This document shows, in pieces, positions 29,938-38,550 of a stretch of DNA of 64,000 bases (position 1 is the stretch's first letter; every line of letters starts with the position of its first letter). The position numbers and the translations under genes were made by a program. The stretch comes from Desulfobacterales bacterium (lineage in GTDB: Bacteria > Desulfobacterota > Desulfobacteria > Desulfobacterales > Desulfosarcinaceae), in the NCBI GenBank assembly GCA_016218685.1, contig JACRDD010000016.1, positions 1-64,000 of the forward strand. The letters are read 5' to 3'. Under the pieces are notes generated by a model. It ran no database searches and was not told the DNA's origin. It worked only from the letters and a program-made list of their open reading frames with translations.

Positions 29938-30612
29938 CTAAAGGGCGCCGAATTTGGATAGATCCAGTTTGAGCAGGTACCTGAAAAGCGCCAGTAGACC
30001 AAAAAAAAGACCGATGGGAATCAGGCTGATGAAGTAGGGCAATGCCCTGAACGAATGATTCCTCTCCTTGCGCGCCGCAATCTGTGCTTGCCGCTGATAG
30101 GCTTCGGGAAACAACTGCCGGTTCTCGAGGGTGGGCTCGCCGGCCGAACTGCCGAAAAGCCGTTTAAGATTGGTGGCCTTCAAGTGGTCGAGCACGGCAC
30201 CGTCGCCTTTTTCGACATAGCGCCCGGCCAGACCCAGCGTGAGGCAGTAGTAGGCCACCTCGCGAATATCCCGGTCCTCGTGCCCGAGCTTGTCGAGGCG
30301 GTCGAAGAATTCCTGACCGCCGTCGGTGATGTTGTAGTATCGCCGCTGAAGCTTATGCTTCTGCCAGTCCAGAACATGGTCCCAGGCCGAATTCATCAAC
30401 GCCTCATCGATCCAGACGCAGACCGAAAGGCGGGCATAGCTATAATCCTCATCGGGAATATGGGCGGCCTCTTTGCATTTGAGGCTGCTTTCGAGCAGCG
30501 TGTCGATATCGTTTTTGACGCTTTCGAAATCAGGCTGGTTCTGGCGCACGGTTTTGACCGTATGCACGACGTAGACAATCAATTCCATGAAGCAATCGAT
30601 CAGGCGCGTCAT
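29938..30612 (-). CDS. tssL: T6SS inner-membrane protein TssL (DotU)
   Basis: A 224-residue TssL with the DotU helical cytoplasmic domain (MTRLIDCFMELIVYVVHTVKTV, YARLSVCVWIDEALMNSAWD, WQKHKLQRRYYNITDGGQEFFDRLD, YYCLTLGLAGRY) and one C-terminal transmembrane helix (LIPIGLFFGLLALFRYLL). There is no OmpA-like peptidoglycan-binding extension, so anchoring to the wall must come from another protein. The start overlaps the tssK stop (ATGA). Confidence 0.95.
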   Translation of the reverse strand: MTRLIDCFMELIVYVVHTVKTVRQNQPDFESVKNDIDTLLESSLKCKEAAHIPDEDYSYARLSVCVWIDEALMNSAWDHVLDWQKHKLQRRYYNITDGGQEFFDRLDKLGHEDRDIREVAYYCLTLGLAGRYVEKGDGAVLDHLKATNLKRLFGSSAGEPTLENRQLFPEAYQRQAQIAARKERNHSFRALPYFISLIPIGLFFGLLALFRYLLKLDLSKFGAL

Positions 30613-32039
30613 TCATCTCCTCCGGCCACCATCAGTTCGAGGCGCACATCCTTGGGGCGGGTGTCCCAGGAGATGGCCAGCTTTTGATCCTCCACCACCC
30701 TGGGCCAGAGACGGTTCTGGTGGTTGACGGAAAAGTAGAGTCCGGCGTTGCGGCGTGGCAGTTCGGGAGGCGGATGAACGATGTGCTTCAGCTCGATGCC
30801 GCGCAGGGATTGCAGAATGAGCATGGACAGTTGCTTGGGCGAACTCATTTTGGCCTGATTTTCCAACTCGGCCACCACCTGTTCTTGAGCGGCTGCGGTT
30901 TCGACCACCAGATAGTAACGCTTGCGTCCTTGAACCAGTTTGGGCGAAAGGTCGGCAAAGAAGTATTGGCCGTTGTAGTTGAAGGGGATCACGTACTCGG
31001 GCTCCGAGGCGATATCGGCCATCAAGCGCGCCAGAATGTAGCGGCAGCGTTTGAAGCAACGGGTTAAATCCTCGTGATCGTAATCCAATAAGTAGAAAGG
31101 GCTCTCTTTGCTGATGTTGATCAGATTGATCTTGGATGAGAAGGTGGAGAGCTCGCCGATGAGCTGACACATCAAGCCGTAAACGGTCCAGGGATGCACC
31201 GCGCCCGCCTTGTTGAGCATATGCCGCAGCAGGGGCGAAAAGCGATTCAAAGTGCGCAGTGTAAAGAGAAAGACCATATCCTTGGTGCCGAATTCGGCCG
31301 TATGCACCCCCCGGTCCTTTTTGTGGGTTTCGAGCCGGTTGGCGGTGGAAGTGATCAGCTCATGAATGGTTTTGATATTTTGCATCAAGGCATCGCAGGA
31401 AGAGAGCGCCAGCACCGGCGGAATATAGTCGGGCATGATGACGATTTCACCCTTGCGGCTTTCCAGGCGTGCGATGGGGATGATTTCATAATCGCCGATG
31501 CTCTCCTTCTCGTTTTCCCATAGCAGCTTGAGGACATAGCGCATGCGCTCGATGGGCAACTCTTCGCCGCCGGCATATAAATCGGCCAGTTGCTCGGCCT
31601 CTTTCTCGGCGGCGAAGCGGGTGGGGATAATGGAAAAGGAATCGTAATCCTGTGGATCGGAGACATTTTTACCATTGCGCGATAGTTTGCGGACCCCGAG
31701 GTAGACGGTAAATGGCTTGCCCTTGTCTTTCCAGGCCTTTTCGAAATTGCGGGATTCGACAATGGCATTGCCGGGGTAGATGGCATGGGTCAAATCGGGA
31801 AAACGGAATTCTCCGCTGAGGACGTTGAAAACGTGATTGCTTAAGGCTTCCTGGTGAATGGCGATTTGACCCGTGCCCCAGAAGGAGGGCGACAAATAGC
31901 GATTCAGCGGATCGATTTGGGATTGGAAATAGAGATCCTGCCATTGGAAATGATGGGGCTGTAAAAACAACCCTTCTTGCCAGTGAATCGGTTTGGCCGG
32001 ATGTTCGGCGCTGCTGGAGTGGGTTTTATTCGCATTCAT
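30609..32039 (-). CDS. tssK: T6SS baseplate-membrane connector TssK
   Basis: A 476-residue TssK (ImpJ/VasE), the trimeric connector between the membrane complex and the baseplate. The hallmark opening is present after a short leader: KPIHWQEGLFLQPHHFQWQDLYF. Other conserved segments are LSGEFRFPDLTHAIYPGNAIVESR, a central helical bundle (IHELITSTANRLE), and the C-terminal HPPPELPRRNAGLYFSVNHQNRLW region. It overlaps tssJ by 14 bases and tssL by four, so the J-K-L block is translationally coupled. Confidence 0.96.
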   Translation of the reverse strand: MNANKTHSSSAEHPAKPIHWQEGLFLQPHHFQWQDLYFQSQIDPLNRYLSPSFWGTGQIAIHQEALSNHVFNVLSGEFRFPDLTHAIYPGNAIVESRNFEKAWKDKGKPFTVYLGVRKLSRNGKNVSDPQDYDSFSIIPTRFAAEKEAEQLADLYAGGEELPIERMRYVLKLLWENEKESIGDYEIIPIARLESRKGEIVIMPDYIPPVLALSSCDALMQNIKTIHELITSTANRLETHKKDRGVHTAEFGTKDMVFLFTLRTLNRFSPLLRHMLNKAGAVHPWTVYGLMCQLIGELSTFSSKINLINISKESPFYLLDYDHEDLTRCFKRCRYILARLMADIASEPEYVIPFNYNGQYFFADLSPKLVQGRKRYYLVVETAAAQEQVVAELENQAKMSSPKQLSMLILQSLRGIELKHIVHPPPELPRRNAGLYFSVNHQNRLWPRVVEDQKLAISWDTRPKDVRLELMVAGGDE

Positions 32040-32604
32040 CGGTACACTCCATTTCCTCGTCGTCGCTGGGTATGATCTTGCTGTATTCGATCTGGTAGGG
32101 GCCTAAAGAAACCTCGACATCCAAAACGCAAGGCTCGCACTCGTAAACCTTCTTAAAAAAGCCTTCCTTGGTTCGATAGACCTGGAACCGATGGCGCTTG
32201 ACCACGCGTTCATTGGTCAAATCGGACGAGTAGCCTGCGACCATGGCGATATATCGGGCTCTCTCGGAACGATCCATGGTAAGGGTGATGTTCTCCCCTG
32301 CGTGAATCACTTTGCTGTTGGCGGCCGCCACGCTGTCATCGAACATGCGGCATTCCAGAAGCTGGCGGATGCCGGCCTCGTCCTGGGTCAACTGATCGAA
32401 ATCGCTGAGCTCCCTTAACTGATAGAAGCAAACATATAAGGTGTGGGCTTTATTGTTATACAAATTGAGTTTGTTGTCTGCCTTGACATGCATTTGAATA
32501 GCGGCTTTTTCAAAAAGCCATTCAGGCTGTTTAAGCGTATGGGAACAGGCCGAAGTGAACATGCAGATCGAGAGTAATCCAATGGAATTGAGCAACCTTT
32601 TCAT
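32026..32604 (-). CDS. tssJ: T6SS outer-membrane lipoprotein TssJ
   Basis: A 192-residue lipoprotein at the head of the T6SS structural operon. The signal sequence MKRLLNSIGLLSICMFTSAC ends in a lipobox-like TSAC, with Cys20 the expected lipidation site. The mature part is a TssJ/SciN beta-sandwich with LNLYNNKAHTLYVCFYQLRELSDFDQL and the conserved ARYIAMVAGYSSDL segment. The start at 32604 is favoured by AGGAGA upstream and by the signal peptide; the frame is open further but overlaps the putative promoter. The C-terminus is acidic (DDEEMECTDECE). It anchors TssM to the outer membrane. Confidence 0.92.
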   Translation of the reverse strand: MKRLLNSIGLLSICMFTSACSHTLKQPEWLFEKAAIQMHVKADNKLNLYNNKAHTLYVCFYQLRELSDFDQLTQDEAGIRQLLECRMFDDSVAAANSKVIHAGENITLTMDRSERARYIAMVAGYSSDLTNERVVKRHRFQVYRTKEGFFKKVYECEPCVLDVEVSLGPYQIEYSKIIPSDDEEMECTDECE

Positions 32605-33010
32605 CGATATCTCCTGTGTCGGATCGCGGTGGCTGAATACTGCTGTATTGCAACAATGGACTTCTGCCATGGATGTCGGGCTTTTGCACGAGGCAGCGCG
32701 AAAATGGCACGCGAGGCGAACAAAATCCTTAGAAAGCACAGCGCAACGAGCAGAGAAGAGGAGAAGAAAGCAATAACAGCCACAAAGTTCGAAGGGCAAG
32801 CAAGGATCGGGCGCCAGGATCTTGATGGTGTCGCGGAGCAATCAGCATGCCAAAATATGGATTTTCTCGCTCCGTGCTTCAAAAAATTGCATTTGGTTAT
32901 GAAAACGGCATGGTATATCCTTGTGAAGTATTTATGCGACAATGGTGACGAGCTTTTCCATGGACCGGCCTAGGCCAGTTGAGTAATTTGCTACCCACAA
33001 AAATGGTAGA
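32605..33010 (-). other. Leader and promoter region of the T6SS operon
   Basis: No coding region is supported on either strand. Open frames present here look like read-through of the tssJ frame or random. The stretch holds the sigma-54-like site described separately and about 220 bases of 5' leader before tssJ. It separates the small winged-helix regulator gene from the operon, so the two may not share a transcript. Confidence 0.45.
32837..32852 (-). promoter_or_regulatory. Candidate sigma-54 promoter for the T6SS operon
   Basis: Read on the minus strand the site is TGGCATGCTGATTGCT. This matches the sigma-54 consensus TGGCACG-N4-TTGCW at all positions except one (C to T), with the invariant GG and GC at the right spacing. 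Transcription would start roughly 12 bases downstream, giving about 220 bases of leader before tssJ. Sigma-54 control with a bacterial enhancer-binding protein is well known for T6SS loci in Vibrio, Aeromonas and Pseudomonas. No enhancer-binding protein gene is in the window. One match found by eye could be chance. Confidence 0.6.
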
Positions 33011-33226
33011 CTACTCCACATGGACCGTGTCGGCCGGGCTTTTTTTCTCCTCAAGCGCTGCATCGCCCGATTGAACCCAATGGTCGACCTGTTCGCGCTT
33101 GAACATCCAACGGCGACCGACCTTGTGCGCCGGAAGCCCGATTTGATCGATCCATTTGTAAATCGTTTCATTGCTTACATTGAGATACTTGCAGATCTCA
33201 TCGACGGTGAACCACTTGTCCTCCAC
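33011..33226 (-). CDS. Excisionase/MerR-like winged-helix DNA-binding protein
   Basis: A 71-residue protein made up almost entirely of one excisionase-type winged helix: FTVDEICKYLNVSNETIYKWI is the helix-turn-helix and VGRRWMFKREQVDHWV is the wing and last helix. A short acidic tail follows. No integrase, att repeat or phage gene is nearby, so it is more likely a small transcription regulator than a true Xis. It reads toward the T6SS operon from upstream, suggesting a regulatory role there. That is inference from position. Confidence 0.8.
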   Translation of the reverse strand: MEDKWFTVDEICKYLNVSNETIYKWIDQIGLPAHKVGRRWMFKREQVDHWVQSGDAALEEKKSPADTVHVE

Positions 33227-33674
33227 AAGATTTATCCTCTTCGCCAGTAGTGAATCATGGCCATGGCGGCTTCATACGCAGAAGTAGTTGGAATTCCCCA
33301 CGCTCAGCAAACGCGGGGAACACTCCTGCATGTGGAGCCATCCGCTCTTATCGCGAAAGGATCAGGTATCAAGTGCAATTGTAGAAGAAGAAGTTAAGCC
33401 TGATCGTTCGGAATCCGAACCTGCCGGAGAGGTTGGCAGTATGGCAGGACCTGAAGTTTCCGAAGCGGCCTCTTTGTTAACGAAATGACTCTTGGGTGTC
33501 AAGATAAATGTTTGCCGAATAGGGTCGAATAGTCCTATTGGCGCCACTTTAATGGCTTTTAAGCACAATATCGAAAGCGTTCAGAAAGGTTGCGGAAGTA
33601 AGAAGCGTACCATCGTCGGGGTATAATAAATAGAAGTAAAACAAGGATTATAGACACAGGATGGATCCAGGATA
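33227..33674. other. A/T-rich intergenic region, no supported gene
   Basis: Lies between the small regulator (leftward) and the 3' end of the cyclase-family gene (leftward). Short frames on both strands lack ribosome-binding sites and family resemblance. An imperfect inverted repeat, TTCCCC...GGGGAA (33294-33320), sits about 70 bases upstream of the regulator start and could be an operator. A rightward frame from 33288 to 33626 is broken by one TGA (33486-33488) and has no recognisable product. Confidence 0.4.
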
Positions 33675-34454
33675 TCAATCTTCGACGATCGCCACCGGGC
33701 GGGTCCAGCCAGCGGAAGCGTTTTTGATTTTAATGGGGAAGCAGGCCACCTTGAAGCCATGGGGTTTTGGGATCTGGTGGAGACCGGCCAGCTTTTCCAT
33801 GTGGCAGTAGCCGTGCTGGATGCCGGCGAAGTGGGCCTCCCAAATAACGGAGGAATCGCCGGTGCGCTGGAATTCCTGAGCCAGGAAGGGCAGAGGGCGA
33901 TCCCAGGACCAGGCATCGATGCCCACGACCTTGATGCCGCGATCCAGGAGATACAATGTGGATTCCCGGGTCATGCCAGGGCCTTTGATCAGATATTCGG
34001 GCTTGCCCCAGGCCGCGTCGGCGCCGGTGCGCACCAGGACGATATCCAAGGGTTTGAGCCCATAGTGGATGCGGGCCAACTCTGCTTGCACATCCTGGGC
34101 GCCAATACGCTCGCCGTCTTGCTTGTGGCTGAAATCCAGCAGTACGCCGTCTTGGAAGCACCACTCAAGGGGTACCTGGTCGATGGTCATGGCCGGCGCG
34201 CCGCCGTCCATGGTGGGGTGGTAGTGGAAGGGGGCATCCAGATGGGTGCCTGAGTGGGTTGTCAGGCGCACGAATTCCACGGCCCAGCCAAGCCCCTTGG
34301 GCAGTTGTTCCTTTTTCAATCCTGGGAAGAATTGGGTCATCTGATCCGCCCCCATGAGATGATCCAGATAATCGATTTGCGGAATCATCATCTCCGGATC
34401 GCTGGGCAAACCGGCTTCGATGGCGATGGAGAGGTCGATGATTGTTCTTCCCAT
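33675..34454 (-). CDS. Cyclase-family (kynurenine formamidase-like) metal hydrolase
   Basis: A 259-residue protein of the cyclase/KynB-like family (PF04199 type). The diagnostic metal motif HSGTHLDAPFHYHP is intact, with a second conserved His/Glu region in EAHFAGIQHGYCHMEKL and the KVVGIDAWSWDRP strand. Family members hydrolyse amides or lactones, for example formylkynurenine, isatin or polyketide intermediates. The substrate cannot be set from sequence, and no tryptophan-catabolism genes are nearby. The start at 34454 is used because the N-terminus MGRTIIDLS fits the family and AGAGGA lies upstream. Divergent from the peroxiredoxin gene. Confidence 0.85.
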   Translation of the reverse strand: MGRTIIDLSIAIEAGLPSDPEMMIPQIDYLDHLMGADQMTQFFPGLKKEQLPKGLGWAVEFVRLTTHSGTHLDAPFHYHPTMDGGAPAMTIDQVPLEWCFQDGVLLDFSHKQDGERIGAQDVQAELARIHYGLKPLDIVLVRTGADAAWGKPEYLIKGPGMTRESTLYLLDRGIKVVGIDAWSWDRPLPFLAQEFQRTGDSSVIWEAHFAGIQHGYCHMEKLAGLHQIPKPHGFKVACFPIKIKNASAGWTRPVAIVED

Positions 34455-34674
34455 GGCGTCCTCTTTCGTCGGGTTGTAGGGCACGATTATAACGTCATGC
34501 GATGTCCTCAATATCGCGAGGTATGGTTGGAATGTCAATACGCTATGGTTTGCGCGTGTGAGCCGCTGAATTTTGAATCAAGCTTTCGAAGGAGCCTTGC
34601 AAGAGGGCCAACTGGTCTTAGTTTGGCGCGTACGTAATACATGCGCGAACCAGGAAATCGCAAAGGAGGCGAAT

Positions 34675-35139
34675 ATGGCGAATCTGAATCCCGGAGATAA
34701 GGCACCGGACTTCGCATTGCCGGACCAGAACGGCAAGGTGGTCAAGCTGGCCGATTTTAACGGTCGCAGATTGTTTATTTACTTTTATCCCAAGGCCAGT
34801 ACGTCGGGCTGAACGGCTCAGTCTCAGGCGGTGCGGGACGCACTGCCCGAACTGAAGCAGGTGGGCGTGGCGGCCTTAGGGATCAGCCCGGACATGCCGG
34901 AGCAGCAGAAGCAATTCGATGCAAAGCACAACTTCGGCTTTCCCCTGCTTTCCGATTCGGATCACCAGGTTGCCAAGGCCTACAATGTTTGGGGTCAAAA
35001 GAACATGTACGGCAAGATAACGGAGGGCATCATTCGTTCGGCCTTTCTGGTCGACGCCAAAGGACGCATCGAAAAAACCTGGTACAAAATCAGTCCGACG
35101 GACACCGTACCCGAATTGATGCGGGCCCTGGCCGGGTAA
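34675..35139 (+). CDS. Selenocysteine-containing peroxiredoxin (BCP/PrxQ type)
   Basis: A 154-residue thioredoxin-fold peroxidase read through one in-frame TGA. The start has a strong AAAGGAGG site. Residues 1-45 follow the BCP/AhpC-TSA pattern (NPGDKAPDFALPDQNGKVVKLADFNGR, FYPKASTSG). Codon 46 (34810-34812) is TGA, exactly where family members have the peroxidatic Cys in FYPKxxTPGC. The same frame continues with TAQSQAVRDALPELKQ, GISPDMPEQQKQFDAKHNFGFPLLSD and AFLVDAKGRIEKTWYK to a normal stop. A SECIS-like hairpin starts 14 bases after the TGA. Selenoprotein Prx/BCP relatives are known from deltaproteobacteria and marine metagenomes. It should reduce hydroperoxides. Automatic annotation would split it in two. 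Confidence 0.9.
34827..34847 (+). promoter_or_regulatory. Bacterial SECIS-like element
   Basis: Eight-base stem GGCGGTGC/GCACTGCC (one G-U pair) enclosing a five-base loop GGGAC. The loop begins 23 bases after the Sec codon TGA and opens with G. Bacterial SECIS hairpins bound by SelB lie within the coding region just downstream of UGA, typically with the apical loop about 16-37 bases away and a G among its first two bases. All these conditions are met. The stem also keeps the reading frame coding for QAVRDALP. Confidence 0.8.
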
Positions 35140-35279
35140 CCGGCCTTTAACGACACAACGCTTCCGAGAAGGATGTAAGCGCCGATACCAGCCACCGCTT
35201 GCCTGTTTCCAAGGTTGCGCTCAACGTTGAATTGCCCTAATAATGAATCTCGAACATAACGAACAAAGGAAGTCGGTCG

Positions 35280-36806
35280 ATGCCCAGATTAAAAAGAAGT
35301 TCGTTGTTTTTGAGATGGACCTTCGCGGTGATTGTTGCGTGGGCGATTCCCGAAGTCGGCCTTGCCGATACGCCCATGGAAACCCTGCGGCGCAGCGTGG
35401 TGCGCATTTACACCGTGGCCCAGACCCCCGATTACTCAGCCCCTTGGGATCCGGGTGGCTCCCAAGAAGGATGGGGCTCGGGGTTCATTATTTCCGGCCA
35501 GCGCATTTTGACCAATGCCCATGTCGTCAGCAATGCCCGTTTCATCACCCTAGAAAAAGAGAATGACGCCCGCCGCTACGAAGGCCGGGTGAAGTTTATT
35601 GCCCACGATTGCGATCTGGCCATGCTGGAGGTGGTGGACGCGGCCTTCTTCCAAGGAACCTCGGCCTTGAAACTTGGAGACGTGCCGGCCTTGGATTCGG
35701 TGGTGACGGTGCTGGGCTATCCCATCGGCGGGGATCGGCTTTCGGTGACCCGGGGGATCGTGTCACGCATCGATTACCGCGGCTATGCCCATTCCGGCGT
35801 GGACAGCCACCTGGTGGTGCAGATCGACGCGGCGATCAATCCCGGCAACAGCGGCGGGCCGGTAATTCAGGACAACCAACTGGTCGGCGTGGCCTTCCAG
35901 GGCTTCAGCGGGATCGTAGCCCAAAATGTGGGCTACATGATCCCCACCCCGGTGGTGGCGCGTTTTCTCAAAGATGTGGCCGACGGGCATTATGACTTCT
36001 ATGTGGATGTGGGTTTTCAATACTTCCCCCTGATCAATGCCACCCACCGCCGGGCCCTGGGGCTGGCGCCGGGGGATTACGGCGTGATGGTGGGCGAGGT
36101 TTTCCGGGCCGGGGCGGCCCATGGGTATCTGCAAACCGGGGATGTGCTGCTGGCCATCGATAACCGGCCCATTTTCGCCGATGGCCGCGTGGCTCTGGAC
36201 AACGACCGTTTGATGCTCAACGAAGTGGTCGAACGCAAATTCAAGGGCGACACCGTTGCTCTCAAGCTGTTGCGCCAGGGGCAGGAGCAGACGGTTCGCA
36301 TGCCGCTCAGCACGCCATGGCCTTATCTGATGCAAGCCAATCAATATGATGTGCGCCCGCGTTTCCTGGTCTTTGGCGGCCTGCTTTTTCAGCCGCTCAG
36401 CAGCAGCTTCTATGCGGCACTGCAAACCAAGACGGTGCTGCTGCGTTATTACTACACCCAGTTTTTCGAAGACGAGCTTTACCTGGAGCATCCCGAAGTC
36501 GTGGTGATCAGTAAGGTCTTTCCCGATCCCACCACCAGCTATCTGGACGGTTTCGTAAACAGCATCGTGGACCAGGTCAACGATGTCAAAATCCGCACCA
36601 TGAGCGATCTGGCCGCGGCCTTCGCCCGCCCGGCCGAATTTTACGTGATCCGTCTGGTGGACGATCCCCAGCCTCTGGTGCTGGAGGCTCGGGCCGCCAA
36701 AGAGGCCCGGGAGCGGATATTCCGCCAGTACGGCATCTCCCAGGAGGCCTATCTGGAAGATAGCTTCGTGCCCCTGGAGTGGGTGCAAGCGCAACCCAAA
36801 AAGTAA
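35280..36806 (+). CDS. HtrA/Deg-like periplasmic serine protease with PDZ domains
   Basis: A 508-residue trypsin-fold protease. An N-terminal signal peptide (FLRWTFAVIVAWAIPEVGLA) directs export. The catalytic triad is intact: His81 in LTNAHVV, Asp112 in CDLAML and Ser191 in NPGNSGGP. A PDZ domain follows around 250-350 (GVMVGEVFRAGAAHGYLQTGDVLLAIDNRP), then a divergent region and a second PDZ-like segment, an arrangement closer to plant Deg9-type proteases than to DegP. AAAGGAAG upstream supports the start. The next gene is a diverged paralogue lacking the triad, so the two may form a functional pair in envelope protein quality control. Confidence 0.9.
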   Translation: MPRLKRSSLFLRWTFAVIVAWAIPEVGLADTPMETLRRSVVRIYTVAQTPDYSAPWDPGGSQEGWGSGFIISGQRILTNAHVVSNARFITLEKENDARRYEGRVKFIAHDCDLAMLEVVDAAFFQGTSALKLGDVPALDSVVTVLGYPIGGDRLSVTRGIVSRIDYRGYAHSGVDSHLVVQIDAAINPGNSGGPVIQDNQLVGVAFQGFSGIVAQNVGYMIPTPVVARFLKDVADGHYDFYVDVGFQYFPLINATHRRALGLAPGDYGVMVGEVFRAGAAHGYLQTGDVLLAIDNRPIFADGRVALDNDRLMLNEVVERKFKGDTVALKLLRQGQEQTVRMPLSTPWPYLMQANQYDVRPRFLVFGGLLFQPLSSSFYAALQTKTVLLRYYYTQFFEDELYLEHPEVVVISKVFPDPTTSYLDGFVNSIVDQVNDVKIRTMSDLAAAFARPAEFYVIRLVDDPQPLVLEARAAKEARERIFRQYGISQEAYLEDSFVPLEWVQAQPKK

Positions 36807-36848
36807 ACATCGCGGACAAGCATCCGCGCCAAACATTCGTGAGAAACC

Positions 36849-38354
36849 ATGGCTAAACTTAAAACAGCGCGTCTCGTTCTGGCAGCAGCCATATTCTGCC
36901 TGGTAGCCGCTTGCGGCAGCCTCCGGCCCGCCCTTCCCGAAAGTCCATTACCCGCTTCGGCTCAGCGCTCATTGATGCGGGTAACGGTCACCAGTCAGGC
37001 CTACATTTTCCATCGCCCCTGGCAACAACGGCGAACCGCAACCCAGACCGCCATTGGCGCCATCGTGGCCGGAGGCCGCATCCTGGTCACGGGCACCATG
37101 GTGGCCGATCAGCGCTATATCGAGTTGGAAACGCTCGATACCCAGGAAAAACAGGCCGCCCGGGTGGCTGTGGTGGACTATGAAGCCAATCTGGCCCTGC
37201 TCGAACCGATGGACAAGGCTTTCTTGGCCGGACGCAACGCTTTTGAACTGGCTCCGGACGCCTCCTTGGGAGAAATGCTGACGGTCTGGCAGGTCAAGCC
37301 CAACGGCGACGTGGTTTCCAGCGAAGGCCAGCTCACGTCGGTGGAGTTGGGCATTTTTTCGCTGGATCAGTTCTTTCTGACCTATCGCTTGAGCAGCTCC
37401 CTGCAGTATCGATTCAACAATGTGACGTTGCCGGTGGTGCGCAAGGGTGCCCTGGCAGGCTTGGTATTACGACAGAATTCCACCGGGCAGACCATCGAGG
37501 TGATCTCGACGCCGGTCATTCGCCATTTTCTGACCGATTCCCAGGACGGTACCTACGCCGGTTTTCCCACAGCCGGCTTTCACTATGGCGCGACCACCGA
37601 CCCGCAATTGCGCCGTTACATAGGTTTGCCTGACGGCCGGCATGGCATCTACGTCCAGAAGGTGATCAAGGGCGGACCGGCGGACAAATCCGGATTGCAG
37701 GCCGGGGATGTCATCGTGCAAATGGGAGACTATGCCATCACCAAAGAGGGGCAATTCGAGGATCCATTATATGGCCGAAGTTCTTTGGTGCATCTGATCC
37801 GAACCCTTTACCACGTGGGCGACACCTTGAATGTTCAGGTGTATCGCCAGGGGCGTATGCTGCCCATCGAGGTCGTGCTGGACCATCGGCGTCCGGACCA
37901 ATACCTGGTGCCGCCTTACCAATACGATCAGCCGCCCGCCTACCTGATTGTGGGCGGGCTGATCCTCCAGGAGCTTTCCATGCCGTACCTGCGGGAATAC
38001 GGCAATGACTGGGCCTCCACTGCGCCCATCGATCTGCTCTACTATCAACAGAACCAAGACTACCTCAACGGCGATCAGCGCGAAAAGATCGTCATCATCT
38101 CGGATACCATTGCTACGCCCTATTCCATCGGATATGAAAACCTTTCCAACCTGGTGGTGACCCGGGTCAACGGCAAATCCATCGGCAAGCTGGCCGATGT
38201 GCGTCGCGCTCTGGCCACACCGCTCAATGGCTTCCATGCTATCGAGCTGCAACAACATCCTAAGGTGATTTACCTGGATCCCAAGGAACTGCCCCTCATC
38301 CACCAGCTCATTTCCCAACGCTACCGGATTCCCATCCCGCCCCTTTCGCCCTGA
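36849..38354 (+). CDS. HtrA-like lipoprotein pseudoprotease with PDZ domains
   Basis: A 501-residue paralogue of the upstream Deg-like protease, with a lipoprotein signal ending in LVAAC (Cys22). The trypsin-like domain aligns by eye but the triad is gone. The His motif LTNAHVV becomes VTGTMVA, the Asp in CDLAML becomes Asn in ANLALLE, and NPGNSGGP is replaced by an unrelated NNVTLPVVRKG. PDZ domains persist (GIYVQKVIKGGPADKSGLQAGDVIVQMGDYA; LVVTRVNGKSIGKLADVRRAL). It is probably a catalytically dead, membrane-anchored adaptor or regulator for the neighbouring active protease. The 42-base gap suggests one operon. Confidence 0.85.
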   Translation: MAKLKTARLVLAAAIFCLVAACGSLRPALPESPLPASAQRSLMRVTVTSQAYIFHRPWQQRRTATQTAIGAIVAGGRILVTGTMVADQRYIELETLDTQEKQAARVAVVDYEANLALLEPMDKAFLAGRNAFELAPDASLGEMLTVWQVKPNGDVVSSEGQLTSVELGIFSLDQFFLTYRLSSSLQYRFNNVTLPVVRKGALAGLVLRQNSTGQTIEVISTPVIRHFLTDSQDGTYAGFPTAGFHYGATTDPQLRRYIGLPDGRHGIYVQKVIKGGPADKSGLQAGDVIVQMGDYAITKEGQFEDPLYGRSSLVHLIRTLYHVGDTLNVQVYRQGRMLPIEVVLDHRRPDQYLVPPYQYDQPPAYLIVGGLILQELSMPYLREYGNDWASTAPIDLLYYQQNQDYLNGDQREKIVIISDTIATPYSIGYENLSNLVVTRVNGKSIGKLADVRRALATPLNGFHAIELQQHPKVIYLDPKELPLIHQLISQRYRIPIPPLSP

Positions 38355-38550
38355 TCGTAAGCCAGGCGATCCATAACTGAACGGTGCTCCGCCCCCAAGG
38401 GTGTCGCGTCTTGTCTTTCTTGGCACCAGTCGGGATTGACCCTCTGTCCGCCGAGCCGGCTTTGACTTTGCCCGAAAGCGTGCTTAAACATCCTTGTTAC
38501 GTTAACTGATCGAAAGAGTTGACGATTTCGAGCGGGTGAAGGAATAGGCG

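Noticed and set aside
33291-33322. Sequence resembling part of a type I-E CRISPR repeat (CCCC...GCGGGGAACAC)
   Set aside because: Single copy, the loop between the arms is too long for that repeat type, and there are no spacers or cas genes. More likely a simple imperfect palindrome.
33288-33626. Rightward frame broken by one TGA, considered as a second selenoprotein
   Set aside because: No family resemblance, no ribosome site and no SECIS-like hairpin after the TGA.
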